A stretch of 64,000 nucleotides of DNA from Anthostomella pinea (GCA_963556695.1 CAUWAG010000020.1:4712001-4776000); one strand, 5' to 3'. Shown: positions 1 through 11,868, counted from the first letter of the stretch. A program made the numbers and translations. Notes: generated by a model from the letters alone, not told the origin.

Positions 1-1387
1 TTAGTTACGACCCTTAGATATTACCAACTTAGTTGGAGAGAATCTCATGGGCAGTGGAAAAAGACGATATCCAACATGATCGGATGATGGGCCGCCTGCG
101 AACAAACGGCTTTCCTCTAACTGTAGTATATGATGTTGGTTGGATGAAGTTGATGACCGCGTGAGGGCTCTTTGATACACTGAGAAGAGCTGGAATGGGC
201 TCCTGGTACTGAGTTGGATTCTGTACGCTTCCTTTCACGGAGTAAAGCGGTGAGCTAGTCGAGTACATCGGCTCAGACACTCAACCTGTTGGCAGGCTTC
301 CAGAGGTCCACACTGGTAACTTGAAAACTGTTCCGGATCATTCCACGCTGTATAGACTTACGTCCCGAAGAAAGACAATCACGGATGTATTAACCATTCT
401 TCAAGTCCAAGGGTTCGGCTCCCAGCCCGGAAATAGGGGGTATTAGAAGTCTCACCTTGTCAGCCCTGTACAGCAGTGATTTACTTCTCAGCTAGCAGAA
501 AAAAGAGCTTAGCAGTGGAAGTGCTCCCTGCCAAACAACTTTCTACCATTCGTCTTGGCTTGCAAGTGCAATGATGCAGGGCTTGTTACACCCGAGTAGC
601 GAATACCTTCCTCACAGGTCATGGCTGACCCCTGTCTTGTTGCATGTGACGCAGGTACTCAGAAATAGGGGTACTCCCATCCTTCCCTTTGGTAGCCAAT
701 TGGCTCAGGCCTCCACGTTTGACAGGAAGCTTCAGAATGTGACATCTAGCAACTTGTCAGGAGTTCAATCATATGGGGAGGATGATGACTTGTTGTTCTG
801 CAGGGAGCCGCAGTCCTAATCAGGCGTGGAAGCTATCTATATGTACACGAATGCATTCCTTTGTCCCTTCCATGGTTCCTGACACAACTCAATTCCTTGA
901 GAGTCCGACTTCCAAAGATCCCCAGGATCTCATACATGAGAAAAGCCGTTCGGCCATCCTTGTCCAACAGCTGAGGAGACCAATAAAAACATCAGTCAGA
1001 CGTTATTCACCCTTCTATGATTCCTCTTGTCTGTTCAGTGTTGGTATGTGGGTCAGATTCCATCATGGCTACTCGACCGTACCTGGTATCTGGAAACACG
1101 CTGGGGAGAGATCGGATATATAACCAAGATAGGAGATCATAAGGAGACTCATACATATATCTTAGAAGGTGCCGGAGATCCCATATGCAAGTAAACAACT
1201 CGCTGGCTTCTATATTAATCCCACCCATCTCAAGGTAATGCAGTGTAACCCAAAAACAGAAGGATAGGGGCAAGCCTCTCTAATGTACATATACCTACAG
1301 CAAGCATAGTCGAACAAATGATCATACCGAAACCCGGCCAATATCCTTTTCGTACCTCTAAGCCAAACGTTTTCACAAAAGCACCGC
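1..1387. other. No gene recognised
   Basis: Open frames here are short (at most about 115 codons), overlap on both strands, and carry no family motif or convincing splice structure. The right part is the 3' flank of the PI-PLC gene, which ends at 1388. Nothing else is supported. Confidence 0.5.
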
Positions 1388-2869
1388 TCATTGCTTCACC
1401 TGCAACTTCGCATTCCACCCAACAATACACCTAATAAGATCCCAATCGCCCTCCTGACCAACCCAGTCCGTGACCACGATGCCCGTCCCGGCATCCCCGA
1501 CATCCAGTCCCACGGGGCCCTTGCCGGGCTCACCGTGCCGCAGACACAGGTACTCAATGATGGCCGGGTTGGCCTTGGCGGCGATCTTCTCGGGCCAGCA
1601 GTTGGCGCGGAAGAAGTTGCTCGCGCTGAGGAAGTTGATGAAGAAGGGCTGTGGGGGCGGCGCCTCGGTGCCGGCCGGTGGCAGGGGGCAGACGGGCTCG
1701 GCCGCGCGCTCGAGGTGGCTGCGCGCCAGCTCGATCTTCTTCTGGATGTTGGTGCTCTGGTCGATCTCGTAGAAGTCCTGCACGCGCGCGATGCCGCTGC
1801 CGACGCGCCCGTCCGCGCAGTTGTCCGGCCAGACACTGCCGTCCAGGCCCCAGCCGCGGCCTCCCCACTCCTTGTCCAGGCTCTCGTCGTTGAGGTGCCG
1901 GCGCAGCAGCACGATCTTGCCGCGGACCTCGCCCAGATTCGGGATCCGCGGCTCCGTGTACCACCGCTTGCCGTCCTCGTAGAACTTCTCCTTGAGTATC
2001 ATGGACAGTCTCTGATCCGTGCCGCGGCCTGTGCCCTCCCGCTTCACGCTCATTATCAACGTCTCGGAGGGGTTGGCGTCTAGGAAGGCGTATATGACGT
2101 CGAGCATGTTCTTGAAGTACTTGCTTCCCGTGAGAGAGATGGGGAACGCGGCGTGGACGAGCGCCAGCTCGGACGAGTCCGGGTTGACGTTCACCCTGAT
2201 GTCGAAGAACCGGACGCCGTTCTCGAGCTGCTCTCGCACGCCCACGGCCTGACACCGCACGGATGGTAAGGCCACATGGCACGTCGGGCTGTTGTGCGTG
2301 CCGGGTATGGAGAGCGCAGAAAGCGGATATTCGTCGCGCAGTTCTCGCATCCAGCTTGCGAGGTGGGCCGAGCTGAAGATGGATAGACAGCTACCGGTCA
2401 GGACGTAGACCACCGTATATTCATTGGGACCCCCATCGAGATTATCCATCACGGTGCTGCGGTGTGAGGCACTCGGCACATCCACCTGGTACCGATGGCC
2501 ATCGGCCTCGAAAGTCAGGCGTACAACCTCCCGGCCCGGGTCCGCGGTGCGCAAATCCGTCACACGCGTCTCAAACGGCGCAATTGGGATCGAGACTTCC
2601 CGGCGGTCTCTAGCATCGCCCTGGGCCTCGATCTTGGCCGCCAGCGCCGATGTCGAGTTGAAGATGCCGGTTACGCGGCTCGTGATGTTTTTGCGCCCAC
2701 CACCCACCGCGGGCTGCGCCTCGAAGCGCTCCATGAGCTTGAGCTCCAGCGGTGTGGCGGTGATGTTGCGGATCGTGAGGTCGGCCATGGCTTGCGAGGA
2801 CAGGCTCCAGACCTCGGATGAGGCGCGCAGCAGCGGGAGGCAGCCGCAGCATCGCCGCCGTCGGGGCAT
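1388..2869 (-). CDS. PI-PLC X domain protein (phosphatidylinositol phospholipase C-like)
   Basis: Single-exon ORF of 493 codons. The C-terminal two thirds match the PI-PLC X-box family, which cleaves the phosphodiester bond of inositol phospholipids. Visible signatures are SIPGTHNS with the first catalytic His (about residue 190), VRFFDIRVN with a metal/substrate-type acidic pair, and ALVHAAFPIS with the second catalytic His, followed by a region typical of the TIM barrel. No Y domain, C2 or EF hand is seen, so this resembles the compact bacterial-type fungal enzymes rather than PLC-delta. The roughly 170 N-terminal residues are unassigned and look beta-rich. The start at 2869 gives a Cys/Arg-rich leader (MPRRRRCCGC); the next Met, at 2788 (MADLTIRN), is equally plausible. 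Membrane contact through the cysteine-rich leader is inference. Confidence 0.85.
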   Translation of the reverse strand: MPRRRRCCGCLPLLRASSEVWSLSSQAMADLTIRNITATPLELKLMERFEAQPAVGGGRKNITSRVTGIFNSTSALAAKIEAQGDARDRREVSIPIAPFETRVTDLRTADPGREVVRLTFEADGHRYQVDVPSASHRSTVMDNLDGGPNEYTVVYVLTGSCLSIFSSAHLASWMRELRDEYPLSALSIPGTHNSPTCHVALPSVRCQAVGVREQLENGVRFFDIRVNVNPDSSELALVHAAFPISLTGSKYFKNMLDVIYAFLDANPSETLIMSVKREGTGRGTDQRLSMILKEKFYEDGKRWYTEPRIPNLGEVRGKIVLLRRHLNDESLDKEWGGRGWGLDGSVWPDNCADGRVGSGIARVQDFYEIDQSTNIQKKIELARSHLERAAEPVCPLPPAGTEAPPPQPFFINFLSASNFFRANCWPEKIAAKANPAIIEYLCLRHGEPGKGPVGLDVGDAGTGIVVTDWVGQEGDWDLIRCIVGWNAKLQVKQ

Positions 2870-3363
2870 CTTGGGCTTTTACTGGTGTAGCACCACCACC
2901 ACCACCACCATCCCTGGGATGCTTATTACCTATGTTGATGGCTAGCCGCCAATTGCAAGACAGCTCGTTAGGTTGTCTCGTCTGAGAGCGATGACGACGG
3001 CTATTGGATGGGGATTCGGTGGAGATTGCGTCGTGAGCAGTGAGAACCTCCAGCTTGCATATCACCTGCAGCGTAGCTGAGCTCAGCTGCTGCCGGGCCG
3101 GCAACCCCCCCCCCCCCCCCCCCCCCTCCTCCGTAAGATATGTGTTTTAGCGGTCACGAAGGCCCTGTAGTGTGGCCTTCTAGCGCGTGCAGCCCTGTAG
3201 GAACTTGACCGTTTCATACCTCGTGTTGAAAGGTCATCAACACTGCTAAAAACAAGTTTTACTGTTTGAAAATGAGCCGAGAACTAATGTTTGTTAAAAT
3301 ACCATCTACGGCAGTGTTATGTTCCATCCGAAATCTTCTGTGTGCACCCCAGTGACAATGCAA
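2870..3363. other. Intergenic region with a 22-base C homopolymer
   Basis: The upstream flank of the PI-PLC gene and the 3' flank of the SET gene. A run of 22 consecutive C (3105-3126) lies about 240 bp upstream of the PI-PLC start. No gene is seen. Confidence 0.6.
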
Positions 3364-4706
3364 TTAATGAGTCAGTGCTAGTTGAAATGATGACAAGAGA
3401 GAAGAGAGGGTGCATCGACCAGGCTTCAAGTTAAAAGACCAATGGCCTTTTGGATTGCTCGCCAGAATCTGCATTGATTGCACATCCGAAGAATGAGGCC
3501 CTTCCTCAAGTATGTCTGCCTCGACAGCCATTCGCGCATACTTCTGCGCCATCTCCGCCCTGCCAGATAAGTTGTGATTAAGCGCCGCAAATGTGTAAGC
3601 ACCCGCCATGTTGAAAACCAGACGCTCCTCCTCATACAGAGTCATAAGCCGTTCAATCATAGCTGGCGACGCTGCCTGACTGTTGAAGTCGGAGAGCTCA
3701 CTCTCGATCTCCTGGATGGAGAGAAGTCGGGCGTCGGAAGCATCTGCCTCGCTCTTGGGTAGGCTGCACTGTGAGCACCCGCAAGAGAAACCGAGCGTGT
3801 TGCGAAGTCGTTCCTGACGAGCAATCCGTACTTGCAGGGGATCGATGTATGAGACGGTGAGCTCCTCCCCAGGCTTGATGTCTCTCACTGCGCGAGTGTG
3901 ATGCGTCAAGTTCTGGTCGATGTAGAAAGCCAGGCTATCCAGTATCAGCGTACAGGAACTGCGAAAAGGGATGATGAGACATACTTCGGCCTGCAATCGT
4001 GATTCAGTCTTGACACATCTGGATAAGTGCCGTAGTGAAAGCCATCGGGCTCCCCGAGGTTGATCTGATACGAGTTCGTGAACAGGATGTTAGTGGCCAG
4101 GTGTCCGCCCATTTCCCCCGCCTGCGCCATGTAGCTTTCTCTTCCAGTCTTGGGTAGACTATCAACAGCCATATCCAGGAGCTCATAGAGATCTTCTGGG
4201 CTGAGGTCTTCGAATAGACCTCGATGAACCAGCAACGCGGGCTTCGCAGCCACGATGGGCTCCCCTCGGCGGATGGCCTTGTTGGCAACAAGGCCTTTCC
4301 CTCTACCCGGAACATCGACGAATGAAAATCTGTCATTATTATCTTTGGTATCAGTTGCAGAACTTGGCAAGTGTTTGATTTGCTGGTAGTTTTGCGCCGT
4401 GGTAACCACAGCTATACCCCGTTCGAAGAAACCTTGGTTCACCCAGATGCAGTATTTATCAATGCAGTCGTCTCGTCTCGACCAGACAGCTTCGTTGACC
4501 TCGTTGGGAGGATATCCTTGGGATGCGTTCCCCTCCAGGCCCTCGCCGGAAGAGAGGTGAGTTTCATCGGTAATTGAGCAGGCATGATGACCAAGGAGCG
4601 AAGACCGAGGGTTCCAAGCACAGAACCCCAGTTGACTTTGGGTCTGCAGCGTATGCCCTACCGACAAGGTAGAGAGAAAGAATATGAAGCGATTGAGCGA
4701 TCGCAT
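3364..4706 (-). CDS. SET domain protein (putative lysine methyltransferase, SET5/SMYD-like)
   Basis: Two exons, 4706-3985 and 3934-3364, joined across a 50-bp intron (GTATGT...GATAG); about 430 residues. The junction falls inside the SET core and restores the motif SRLNHDCRPN, followed by the AdoMet/substrate motif GEELTVSYID and a post-SET cysteine cluster (GFSCGCSQC). The N-terminal SET strand is seen as VDVPGRGKGLVANKAI. SET proteins of this shape methylate lysines on histones or other proteins. The N-terminus (MRSLNRFIFFLSTLSVGHTL) resembles a secretion signal, which is odd for a nuclear enzyme and may mean the true start lies further down, or that this belongs to the fungal SET proteins with secretory leaders. 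The start was taken as the Met giving that leader. The C-terminal helices resemble the TPR-like tail of SMYD proteins. Confidence 0.85.
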
Positions 4707-5278
4707 GGTTTGTATGTATTGATCGCGTAAGTACGCAGATATATACTTTAGGAGATGACGATGAGGCCAGGTAACGAGCAAGGCTCATTCGAGTGACGCT
4801 CAACCTACTCATACATACACATTAGCAAGTCAGCATAGTAGAGGACCAAACGCTAACCCGAAACCCTTGTACCTGCGTAAGGCTGGTGTCTATTCACGCA
4901 TTGGTCTCTTGGCGACATGATGCGAATCTCATGTCACTTGGACGGGCCTCGGGGAGAGGCGGAAGTGTCAGATCAAGAGTGTTGGCTGTTTCGAATAGGT
5001 ACACCGAAGTCAGATTTCAGGCTGATCCGAAGGATCTGTGAGGTATGGTTGTGTTTGATACGTGATTGTAGCAGATCCCCCGTGTTTGTGTCAATGAGTT
5101 CAGGGGTTTAATCTTCAAGGGTGCATGTGCTCTTGCGATACCAGCCACAGATCACCAGCCATGCGTACCTCCTATGCTTACGCCAGTGTGTGGCTTGACC
5201 CTTCCTGAGAGCTACTGGGACAATGTCGTAATTCAAGACCCTGGTCTGGAATATTTCAAGAGCATTGCAATCGAAGCC
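4707..5278. other. Divergent intergenic region, no gene recognised
   Basis: Lies between the SET gene (leftward) and the gene starting at 5279 (rightward), so it should hold both promoters. Small ORFs have no recognisable content. Confidence 0.5.
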
Positions 5279-6900
5279 ATGCGTTCTCGTGTCTTCAGCC
5301 ATTGCTTTCGGGCCACGAACTGCCGACTGCATGCAAGGCGCTTTGGAAGTCGCGCTGCGATCTCTCGAAAGTTGACGCTCGCGGTGTCGCCCCAGACCTC
5401 AAAAGTAATAAGTCACGCTCAACACCAACTATAGCACCCACTGACGCTTACCTACATAGAGCAGAGTGATAGAGGCACTTACGACGCACAGAGCGAGCGC
5501 ATCAGATAAGCTCCGTGCAGGGACAGTAGAGAGCACTGGACATGGCGCCGCCATCTTGGCGTCTCGCGATTTCACGACGTGGCTCGAGGACGAGAGCTTC
5601 ATGTCAAATCTGCTAGAAGCACTCTTCAAATCAGCAAATGGTGGTCAAGCCAATCTGCCAGGCTTAGATGTCCTATCCGGGGTGACGGACGGACTCAGCC
5701 CGCATCGTCTACTCGGTGAACCTCAAACAGGCTTCTCAATTCTGTACGGCTCATCAACAAACATACTCCCCGGTCTCTGGGAACGCGAGGGTTTCGAGAG
5801 CGTCAGTGAAGACAAGGCTTCGTCTGTTTCGTTTATCACGAACCCGTTGGCTGGAGATAGCAGACCGCTCGAGATCACCTTGCCGCTTGCAAACACGATA
5901 TTTCAGAATGGAAGACGGTCCACTCTGTACGCCAGTAAATGGCAGAGCAACGACATGGGGCGCATGACACTCGGAACGATGAATCAGAAGTCCACCCAAA
6001 AGATAGCCATGAATCTTGGTTCAGTGAACCATACATCCTCAATAGTCCCGCTGCTACCCTTGACGCCACCTCGCAAGATTGTTGCCGGCTTGGGCAATAT
6101 CGTTCGGCAGGTGGAGGTCGATGGCTCTACGACTCCAGCATCGCAAGAGTTGGAAACACTCATTCCACAAGTCTTCGATGCGAGGTCTGAACGCTACGGG
6201 GCTTCTTCTTCTGGGCCGATTGGGGTATGGTGTTGGGTCATACCGCCCCATGTTGTGGAAGCGAAGAAGCTGTTGGAGCTCAAAGTCTTTCAAGCTGGCT
6301 CGTCGCAAACTGAAGCAGATCTGGCTCTCGAGGCGACAGAAGCACTTTCGAGCCTCCTGTCTTCGGGATGTCGACTTCATAAAATTCGTAAGTGAAGTCT
6401 AGCCACACATTCGGGCACCAAGCTAACGAATTGCAGTGAGTGGTGGTGGTGGCTGGGGTCTAAAGCAAGGATTGCTTTCGCTTGACCCCGAGACGAGCTA
6501 TGCTCAACCAGAACAGGACGACATCGAGATGTTCATTCGATCATTCCAAGAACGCGATAGCAGCGACCAGTCCGAAGGTCTGGTCACGCCAGGGTCATAC
6601 CTCATGTTCTGCATCGAACCATATTGGACAGAGGAAGCGGTTAAGTCCAGCAACCTGCTGAAGTCCAAGCGATCGTTGACACTTGGAGTCGCTCCAAACC
6701 ACGACCAAGACTCATCTCCACAGTTGAGTTCGGAAGGAGTCGAGGTAGTCGAAGGCCACTTTGGGGCAACATCGTCAACGGGGCTCTTCTTGAGGACTGT
6801 CCCAGACGTTCCCAGCATTGGTGCGAATGACGAGACGGCCGGGGCATACTCTGCGTATACTACCAAAGTCGACGTCCCACGATCCTACTTCTCTGTCTGA
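5279..6900 (+). CDS. Conserved-looking protein with mitochondrial-type presequence, function unknown
   Basis: Three exons by splice signals and phase: 5279-5404, 5460-6387, 6437-6900; about 505 residues. The first exon encodes an Arg-rich, acid-free leader (MRSRVFSHCFRATNCRLHAR), typical of mitochondrial import sequences. Introns are 55 and 49 bp with consensus ends (GTAATA...ACATAG and GTAAGT...TTGCAG). The second junction joins HKI to LSGGGGWGLKQG. I do not recognise the family with confidence; the alternation of hydrophobic strands with Gly/Ser loops suggests a soluble alpha/beta protein. A FIST-type sensory fold crossed my mind but is not supported by a motif. An alternative upstream in-frame start exists near 5174 (non-ATG). 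Confidence 0.6.
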
Positions 6901-7266
6901 TCAAGACAGCAAGCAGAGCTTACAGTCTGTATGATAGTGTACGTCAATATGTGAATAATCCAACCACAATAATACTGAATCACTGTTGTACCATATAGCG
7001 TTTGAATAGGTGCATCTGATTTGAGGTGGTCACTGTGCCTGGCTATGAATGCCTGATAGGGATGCACAGTTTATTACAGTGGCACCCACACTGTACCGTG
7101 TCGCCGTTTGCCGTTTGCCGTTTGCCGTTTCCACCAACGTCAGACCTGCACGTCCCGCGTCGACCGTGCAACTCCAACTCTCTTCCTCGTTCCTCCCATA
7201 TCTCACCTCAGCCGTGTCTGACTTTTCGTTCCCAACAACCCGATTCCACTTGTCGCAACTGTTACA
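6901..7266. promoter_or_regulatory. Upstream region of the RRM export-factor gene
   Basis: 366 bp without a gene. It contains a short tandem array of GCCGTTT units (about 7103-7130) and a pyrimidine-rich stretch leading to the ATG at 7267, typical of the 5' leader of a strongly expressed fungal gene. The promoter role is inferred from position. Confidence 0.35.
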
Positions 7267-8756
7267 ATGGATCGCAGTCTAGATGAGATCGTTGCTGAGA
7301 CCCAGGTACGTCTTTTGCCCGTCTTTACGCCACCCACGTCGCTCCTTGTCGCAGGTACTGACTTCGTCCCTAGCAAAGTAAGCGAGGCAACCGATCTCGA
7401 CGCGGCGGCGGTGGTGGTGGTAGAAATGGAGGTGGAGGCCGACCTGCCCCTCGGGAACGCGACTCGTTCCGCGACTCGTACCCTCGCGATGGCGTAAGAA
7501 AGGTAAGCCCTACCATTCCCACTGCTTCTGCTTCTGCACTCGACTTCGAAGCCGGCTGACCACATTGTTCTGCATGCAGGTGGATTCCTCCTCTCCCTCC
7601 TAGACACGCACCTACCTGCCTGGCTCGAGTCCTCTCCTACGAAGCTACCAACGCACGGCTCGGTCCTCGGACTACGATCGGGACGATACACACTATGTAA
7701 CATCAGCTAACCAGCGGATTTCGTTCTGCGAGACAGTCATACAGAGATGATTCGAGAGGTGTGGATACGTAGGTCTCCCTCGAACTTGGTAGGATGCGGC
7801 GACGCAAGCTGACAGGCACATAGGGACTGGGTCCACGATAAGTTCGATGACACCAACCGTGAGCACCGACCCTTCTCAGTCTTGGGGTTTTAGCCATTGA
7901 CTGATAATAGCCCGCAACCGCTCGAACAACTCGAGAAGACGACGCTCGCCTGAGCCGTACCAGTCAGTACACTTGTCAAACAAAAGCACGAAGCCCTTTC
8001 TAACGCCCCGCGTAGAGACAATCGAGGTGCCAAAGTCAGGGTCGAGAATCTGCATTACGACCTCTCCAGAGAAGACCTTCAGGTAAGGGTCAAGCTACCG
8101 CGGAGTCAGAGGAGCATGTGCTAACCCGGCTCTAGGGTCTGTTCAGCAAGATCGGCCCCATCGTGAAGCTCGAGCTGGTCTATGATCGCGCCGGTCGCTC
8201 GGAAGGCATCGCATACGTCACATACGACCGCCGCGACGATGCTTCGGAAGCAATCCGCGAATTCGACGGTGCCAACGCAAAGGGTAGGTGAAACTGTTGG
8301 CGAGTGACAAGCATGAGCTAACATGTGCCAGGACAACCGATTCGAATGTCAATCGTGACCTCTGGCCCGAGACGCAACCCATTCGACAATGCCTACATGC
8401 CTGGCAGATTGGCGGACCGTATTACAAGACCGCGTTCGCTTTCACCGGGTGATAGACGTGTCGACCGGTATGTCCCTGGTGGTGGTGGTAGCCGGTCGCG
8501 CAGTCCATTACCCCAACGACGTGGTGGAAGACGACCTGGTGCTCGCCGTGAGAATGGAGGAGGAGAAAACAGAGGTGGTGGCCGTGGACGTGATGGTCGT
8601 GGCCGTGACGGACGACCAAAGAAGACTCAGGAGGAGCTGGATGCCGAGATGGCTGATTACTTTGGGGGCGTCAATACGGCCCCGGCTGAGACGGATGGTG
8701 CCTATGCAGGCCAAACTGCAGATCTAACGGGAGATGATGTTGATATGATCGAGTGA
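7267..8756 (+). CDS. RRM RNA-binding protein, ALY/REF (Yra1)-type mRNA export adaptor
   Basis: Eight exons whose phases all agree: 7267-7305, 7374-7502, 7737-7768, 7824-7858, 7911-7962, 8016-8082, 8136-8283, 8332-8756; 308 residues. ALY/REF proteins sit in the TREX complex, bind spliced mRNA and hand it to the export receptor. Domains in order: N-terminal motif MDRSLDEIVAE, an RGG-rich basic segment, the RRM (RNP2 KVRVENLHY; RNP1 region RSEGIAYVTY), a long RGG/RS tail with a PGGGGSRSRSP segment, and a C-terminal acidic motif KKTQEELDAEMADYF, typical of the family and bound by the helicase Sub2/UAP56. The second intron is long (234 bp) for this window, with branch sequence GCTAAC near 7706. 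Highly intron-dense genes of this family are often autoregulated through splicing; whether that applies here is inference. Confidence 0.88.
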
Positions 8757-9284
8757 TATAGGTCATACTCGGTCTGATCTGCTTCGACGCGGTAAACACG
8801 ATGATGTCAATTCGCTAAAGCATCGGTCTGAACTGCTGAATGTAACAAAGCATCATCATTGTACATTGAGGATTCTTGCTAGCAATGCCCTGTTTCCCCT
8901 CCAACATGCTCGGTCCTAATTGAAAGCCGTCCCATGCTGATCTAATCCCATGTGTGACACGTTTCAAGCCATCCGACTACACAAATCTCACTGCGATAAC
9001 GCCGACATGATATCTCCCCTCAGGCAAGCTCTTCAGCTACACTTCACCATCAAACATCACGTCCAGCCTGACTGCCAGGCTACTCTTCGTGAATGTAAGA
9101 AATCGCGGGCTGAGCTGCACGGGCGGCTATATCCCGGCGTGCTGCGTCCATAGTCATCCCCGCCATTCCTCCTCGCCGCCATCGGACACGAAGTAGGATC
9201 CGTGTTGGCGTGCTGTGGAGGAAATCTCGTCTGCCGGCACCTGGATGAAGGATGTCTGGTGAGGCGGCAGCGAAGCGTCCACGG
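8757..9284. other. 3' flank of the RRM gene, no further gene supported
   Basis: Contains the probable 3' UTR of the RRM gene. A minus-strand ORF at 9080-9355 has no recognisable motif and is out of frame with the better-supported spliced reading described at 9285. Confidence 0.4.
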
Positions 9285-9580
9285 CTATGGACGAATAGAT
9301 TTATAGGTTTTGCCATAGTGGACGTAGGGAGTTGTAGGTGGAGGGCTGGAGGCATGGGAGGGCGGAGGGGATGGTGGTTGTGCTGTCGGTGGGTTGATGG
9401 GGTTGGGAGCGATGGTGTTGAGGAGCTTGGAGATGATATGTTGACTGCATCACGATGACATTAGTCAATGGACCCCTGATGCCGGAGTAGACATGAGCGT
9501 ACCTAGAAAAGCAGCCTTCTTCGCTCACAAGCCCCGGATGGCTAGTTGCCGGGGCTATATCAGAGTGAATGGCTGGATAT
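9285..9580 (-). CDS. Possible small proline-rich protein, partial, 5' end unresolved
   Basis: A minus-strand intron with good signals lies at 9445-9502 (donor GTACGC, branch TGACTAAT, acceptor ATGCAG). Joining its flanks gives an open reading of about 60 codons from the GTG at 9525: SSQHIISKLLNTIAP followed by a Pro/Ser-rich tail ending YKSIRP. No in-frame ATG was found; the open frame runs upstream into the end of the HET pseudogene on the same strand. It may be a small real gene, or a 3' UTR intron of the HET locus. Function unknown. Confidence 0.22.
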
Positions 9581-11531
9581 TGACACCTTTCGCCCTCAGC
9601 ATGTCTACATCCCCTGAAAGGGGTTTCCCGTCACCACCCTCTAGGTCTTCGAGATATTTCACATGATCAATAGGCCAGGTGCGAAGCCGAGGGTCCATCA
9701 GTGATGCCGTTCCTTTTGAATTGTCGACGAACAATTTCTCATATTCTTGGCGAGCCTCGTGCAAGGTGATCACTATTCGGGTATGCTTTGGAAGGGGTCC
9801 GAGTAGAGCTTCTCCGTTACCAATGCCGTATGTGTAACAAGAGCCGATGACGACGTATTGGTTACGGCCCACGGGTCTCAAGAGTATGGGCACCTCACAA
9901 CCAAGAAGGACGCATACTTGATCGCCAGGCCTTGCTTGGATTGGCGCCAGGCTGATGTAGCCTTCCGCAGTCTTACATATGGCTCTGCCACGGAGACCAG
10001 TGTTAACGTAATCTATATCTCTGGGTGGCTCGCTATAGGTTTGCGTCTCTGTGCTACTGGGCCGGGAGAGTCGTGGCTTGAAATACGATATGCCCGAATC
10101 AAGACTGGGAAGGTTCTCCGCCACGGGGTTGTAATTTTCTGCGAAAGTGTTGCAGTATATCGTGCGGGCATAGGCTTCAAGTAAACTTCCACCCGCGACG
10201 TAGTCATCCAAGAGGTCCTCCCCCGACAGAGTGTAGCGGACAGCCATGGCTACCGCACTATCATCCGGGTCATCTCCCAAATTGTTGCCTTTGACTTGCT
10301 GTATCGTTGCGGCTGACACACCCATAACCTCGAGTTTCCCAGCCATTATGATAGGCCGTGGAGCATAGAAGTGGCCAGACGCCTGGGCATCACCAAACGG
10401 TAATATAGGCCGTCCGTTTTTGGAAGAAGGTTCCCACGACCAGTCAGGAATCCAACTTGGTCCAGCAGAGAGACCGTTAAGTTGGCACCCGGCAAGAATG
10501 CTGAGTTCCAAGGACGACCTAATGTACTGCGTCATGAAAGATTTACAGACCTCGGGGGCCGATTTGGTGTGGTCAGGCTGAATGTTCAAAACGTTGTATT
10601 CTTTGCGCAGCAATGCTCGAATCGCATATATTCTGTCTCTCTGGTCCTCGCACCCCAGTATGCAGAAGCGCGTCCGTATCTCGGTCCATCCAAGTCGTTT
10701 GTCATCAAATATCAAACCCCCGAGCAGTTCATTTCGACTATGGAATTTGTCCTCGAGTCTGTATGGTAATGTACGCTTCACCCGGATACACGCCCATCCA
10801 CGTAGAAATGTCTGCCAAAGCATAGTTTGGGAACCGCACATGGCAATAGCAGCATCGTTCGCCAACAAGATCTCTTGTCGAACCCATAGCCTCTCGAACC
10901 ATGGTCTGCATGCCAAGCGGTATAAGCAGGTAAGATCATCCTCTTCAAACGGAAGTGTAGCTGAACGATCGCCCCAGGAGGTATCAAGCGCTCCGCTGGC
11001 AGGCCTGAGTTCCATAGTAATAGGGTTCCAGTCAACTTGTGAGCCCATCTCTTCTAGTAGCTTCATAGCGCGGGTGCTGTGGTTCTTCTCGGGCCCGAGC
11101 CAGACGACGACACGCGCCGCGAGTCCGTATATCTCGCCCATCATGGCGACCTGCGGCCCCTTCTCGATATCGTTCGACTGGTTGATACAAATGGCGTCGA
11201 CCCAGAGAAAGCGTGGTCGATCGGTATATCGAAGATATCTGAGGGCAACATCAAGATTCCATGTCACTTCGATGTCTTCGCCCGAAGCGCCGCCCTCATG
11301 CACCCTCAATGGCGCTTTTGATCCCCGGAGACGTGGATTTAGTTTATAGCGCCGTTGCTTATAGCGTCGCGACTTCGAACCCCAGACCTAGGAGAGAGCT
11401 TCGTAGGAAGGGGGTTGGCTCGATTCGAATGGTTCGGGGCGTAAGCTAATCACAATAGCATCCCTGAAGCTGCCAGGGTAGACCTCAGCGATGCGGATAT
11501 GCGTCTCGGGCAGAGGATCGTATGTATACAT
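9555..11531 (-). pseudogene. HET domain protein interrupted by one in-frame stop codon
   Basis: HET proteins trigger heterokaryon-incompatibility cell death in fungi. The frame from the ATG at 11531 to the stop at 9555 is continuous for about 659 codons except for a TAG at 11390-11388 (codon 48). The stop falls in the first HET block: the sequence reads PPSYEALS, stop, VWGS, whereas the family has EALSYVWG, so one conserved Tyr codon (TAY) has become TAG. Downstream HET blocks are intact: FLWVDAICINQ, then YGLAARVVVWLGPE, and further on RPWFERLWVRQEI. The gene is otherwise full length, so inactivation looks recent, or the base is a sequencing error or a read-through site. No in-frame intron removes the stop without also losing the YEALS motif. 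Confidence 0.85.
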
Positions 11532-11868
11532 GCTTGCTTTGGTTCGGAATAGAATTGCGATAACGAGTGGGGACCTATAGCGGCAAATTGGCGATTGCAA
11601 TATTTCTCGAGGAAGACTGCGCCGGGAGAAGAAAGCAGGGCAGGCAGAAGAGGCGTGCGGGGGTGCCCATTTGAGCGATCCAATGAGCCGCAGTTTAGAG
11701 GAGGACTGCCAGATGAGCAGGCAGTGGAAGGCAGCCAAGCGGTTTATTCCAGGAGCAATTGACTGGAATAAGCACCCAACCATTACTCATCCCACTGCCA
11801 ATTATTCATTCAACCTCTTGGCAGGCGAGATGAGGCAGGCAGGGTGTGGACATAGCCACCACCGCCGA
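11532..11868. other. Intergenic between HET pseudogene and 6PGDH-like gene
   Basis: The 5' flank of the HET locus and the 3' flank of the next gene. It contains one copy of the 13-mer GGAATAAGCACCC at 11765-11777; its reverse complement lies beyond the other end of the neighbouring gene (13079-13091). Confidence 0.5.

Noticed and set aside
1391..2083. 230-codon plus-strand ORF opposite the PI-PLC gene
   Set aside because: Shadow of the PI-PLC coding sequence on the other strand; no motif of its own and GC-rich antisense codons keep it open.
10582..11349. 255-codon plus-strand ORF across the HET pseudogene
   Set aside because: Antisense shadow of the HET frame; the HET motifs are clearly on the minus strand.
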